This document shows positions 13,095-13,642 of a DNA stretch of 13,642 bases, piece by piece (position 1 is the stretch's first letter; the number at the start of each line of letters is the position of its first letter). A program made the translations under genes and the position numbers. The DNA is from CAYYJM01 sp964471755 (GTDB lineage: Bacteria > Planctomycetota > Planctomycetia > Gemmatales > Gemmataceae), in the NCBI GenBank assembly GCA_964471755.1, contig CAYYJM010000173.1, positions 1 to 13,642 on the forward strand, given 5' to 3'. The notes beneath the pieces were generated by a model. The model searched no databases, was not told the origin of the DNA, and saw only the letters and a program-made list of their open reading frames with translations.

Positions 13095-13642
13095 GACGAT
13101 TCACCTCGGGAGCGGTGGTGGGTGGCACCGCGGTCTGATCCGCGCCGCCGGGTGGGTCCGGGCTCTCCTCGCCGCTCAGATGGGCGTCGAAGAAGGCCAG
13201 CACCCGGCGATGATATTCCTCAGCGACGAGCTGGATGGCCTGATTGTGCTTGGCGTTGGGAACCAGCCAGAATTCGCGAGGACCGCAGGGCTGCCGGCGC
13301 TGGGACCTCTCGAAGAGCGCCTGGGCCATCTCCGGCTTGATGTAGGTGTCGCCCTCGCCGTGGATCATCATCAGCGGCCGGGGAGCCAGGCGGTGTATCA
13401 CGCGTTCGACGATCCGATACCGGCAGCGCCGCTCGCACTCGATTCGCCGCAGGGCGAAGCGGGCGATCCCATCCCAGTACCAGAAGGGAATCAGGCTCTG
13501 GATCAGGTGCCGCTGGTTGTAGATGCGGAACCAGTGCCGCATGTAGGGGACCACGACCAGGTAGGTGCCGAAGGCCCCATCGGTGAGACAGCAGCGGATG
13601 TAGGGATCTTCACAGGCGACGTAGAGGCCGGCATTGCCGCCC
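12988..13642 (-). CDS. Alpha/beta hydrolase (partial, N-terminus beyond the right edge)
   Basis: The frame is open from the window edge, so only the C-terminal 217 residues are present. It starts GGNAGLYVACEDPYIRCCLT, just after where the nucleophile elbow GxSxG should be, so the catalytic Ser is presumably outside the window. PLMMIHGEGDTYIKPEMA supplies the catalytic Asp, and NAKHNQAIQ the catalytic His, as in dienelactone-hydrolase/acyl-esterase-like serine hydrolases. The folded domain ends near DAHLSGEE. A Pro/Ala-rich tail of about 58 residues follows and continues in another frame over the first 107 nt of the GH3-family gene. The overlap suggests co-transcription and coupled translation, or that the true stop was lost by a frameshift in the tail. 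The substrate is unknown. Confidence 0.82.
   Translation of the reverse strand, partial: GGNAGLYVACEDPYIRCCLTDGAFGTYLVVVPYMRHWFRIYNQRHLIQSLIPFWYWDGIARFALRRIECERRCRYRIVERVIHRLAPRPLMMIHGEGDTYIKPEMAQALFERSQRRQPCGPREFWLVPNAKHNQAIQLVAEEYHRRVLAFFDAHLSGEESPDPPGGADQTAVPPTTAPEVNRHGNPSERVPPESLPLPPAPTGAANPIPVPASPGLV

Overview
The window is GC-rich, gene-dense bacterial chromosome that most likely comes from a planctomycete near Gemmata (family Gemmataceae). The strongest taxonomic sign is the protein encoded on the minus strand at 7756-8928. It carries two copies of the planctomycete-restricted TIGR03000 domain behind a Cys/Gly/Tyr repeat. Other genes fit that placement: a BtaB-like betaine-lipid methyltransferase, a pRiA4b ORF-3-like protein, a GH3-family enzyme and a Nudix-metallo-beta-lactamase fusion.

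Layout. (1) 1-1145 (+): the end of a CDP-paratose-2-epimerase-like sugar epimerase, coupled through ATGA to a WecG/TagA/CpsF glycosyltransferase; this looks like the tail of a surface-polysaccharide locus. (2) 1259-2734 (+): a pRiA4b ORF-3-like protein, then a BtaB-like methyltransferase. (3) 2763-2849: a perfect 30-bp inverted repeat beside a truncated Doc toxin gene. (4) 4871 down to about 2850 (-): an exported thioredoxin-like protein interrupted by an in-frame TGA, then a GNAT acetyltransferase, an intact antitoxin and the doc remnant, the last three joined by ATGA overlaps. (5) 5145-7665 (+): msrA, then a single-domain response regulator coupled to the Nudix-MBL fusion, closed by a strong two-way terminator. 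(6) 7756-8928 (-): the Cys-rich TIGR03000 protein, divergent from a CtpA-like protease (9252-10607, +). (7) 10709-11374 (+): an unrecognised membrane-anchored protein, ending 4 nt from a convergent GH3-family gene (13094-11379, -), which lies downstream of and overlaps a partial alpha/beta hydrolase that runs off the right edge.

The main discovery candidate is the gene at 3699-4871 (-). A 121-codon segment with a signal peptide ends in ...GNPFDQC-TGA, and the same frame stays open for another 268 codons. The part after the TGA aligns with the continuation of a thioredoxin-like fold. The TGA lies in a 9-bp stem capped by a smaller hairpin whose spacing and apical-loop G fit a bacterial SECIS element. 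The simplest reading is an undescribed exported selenoprotein with a Cys-Sec pair, encoded divergently from methionine sulfoxide reductase A. A plain nonsense mutation cannot be excluded from this window alone.

The other accessory signals are the decayed Doc/antitoxin module next to a REP/MITE-like palindrome, the 38-cysteine repeat region of the TIGR03000 protein, and the long overlap of the hydrolase and GH3 genes. No tRNA, rRNA, CRISPR array or transposase gene was found.
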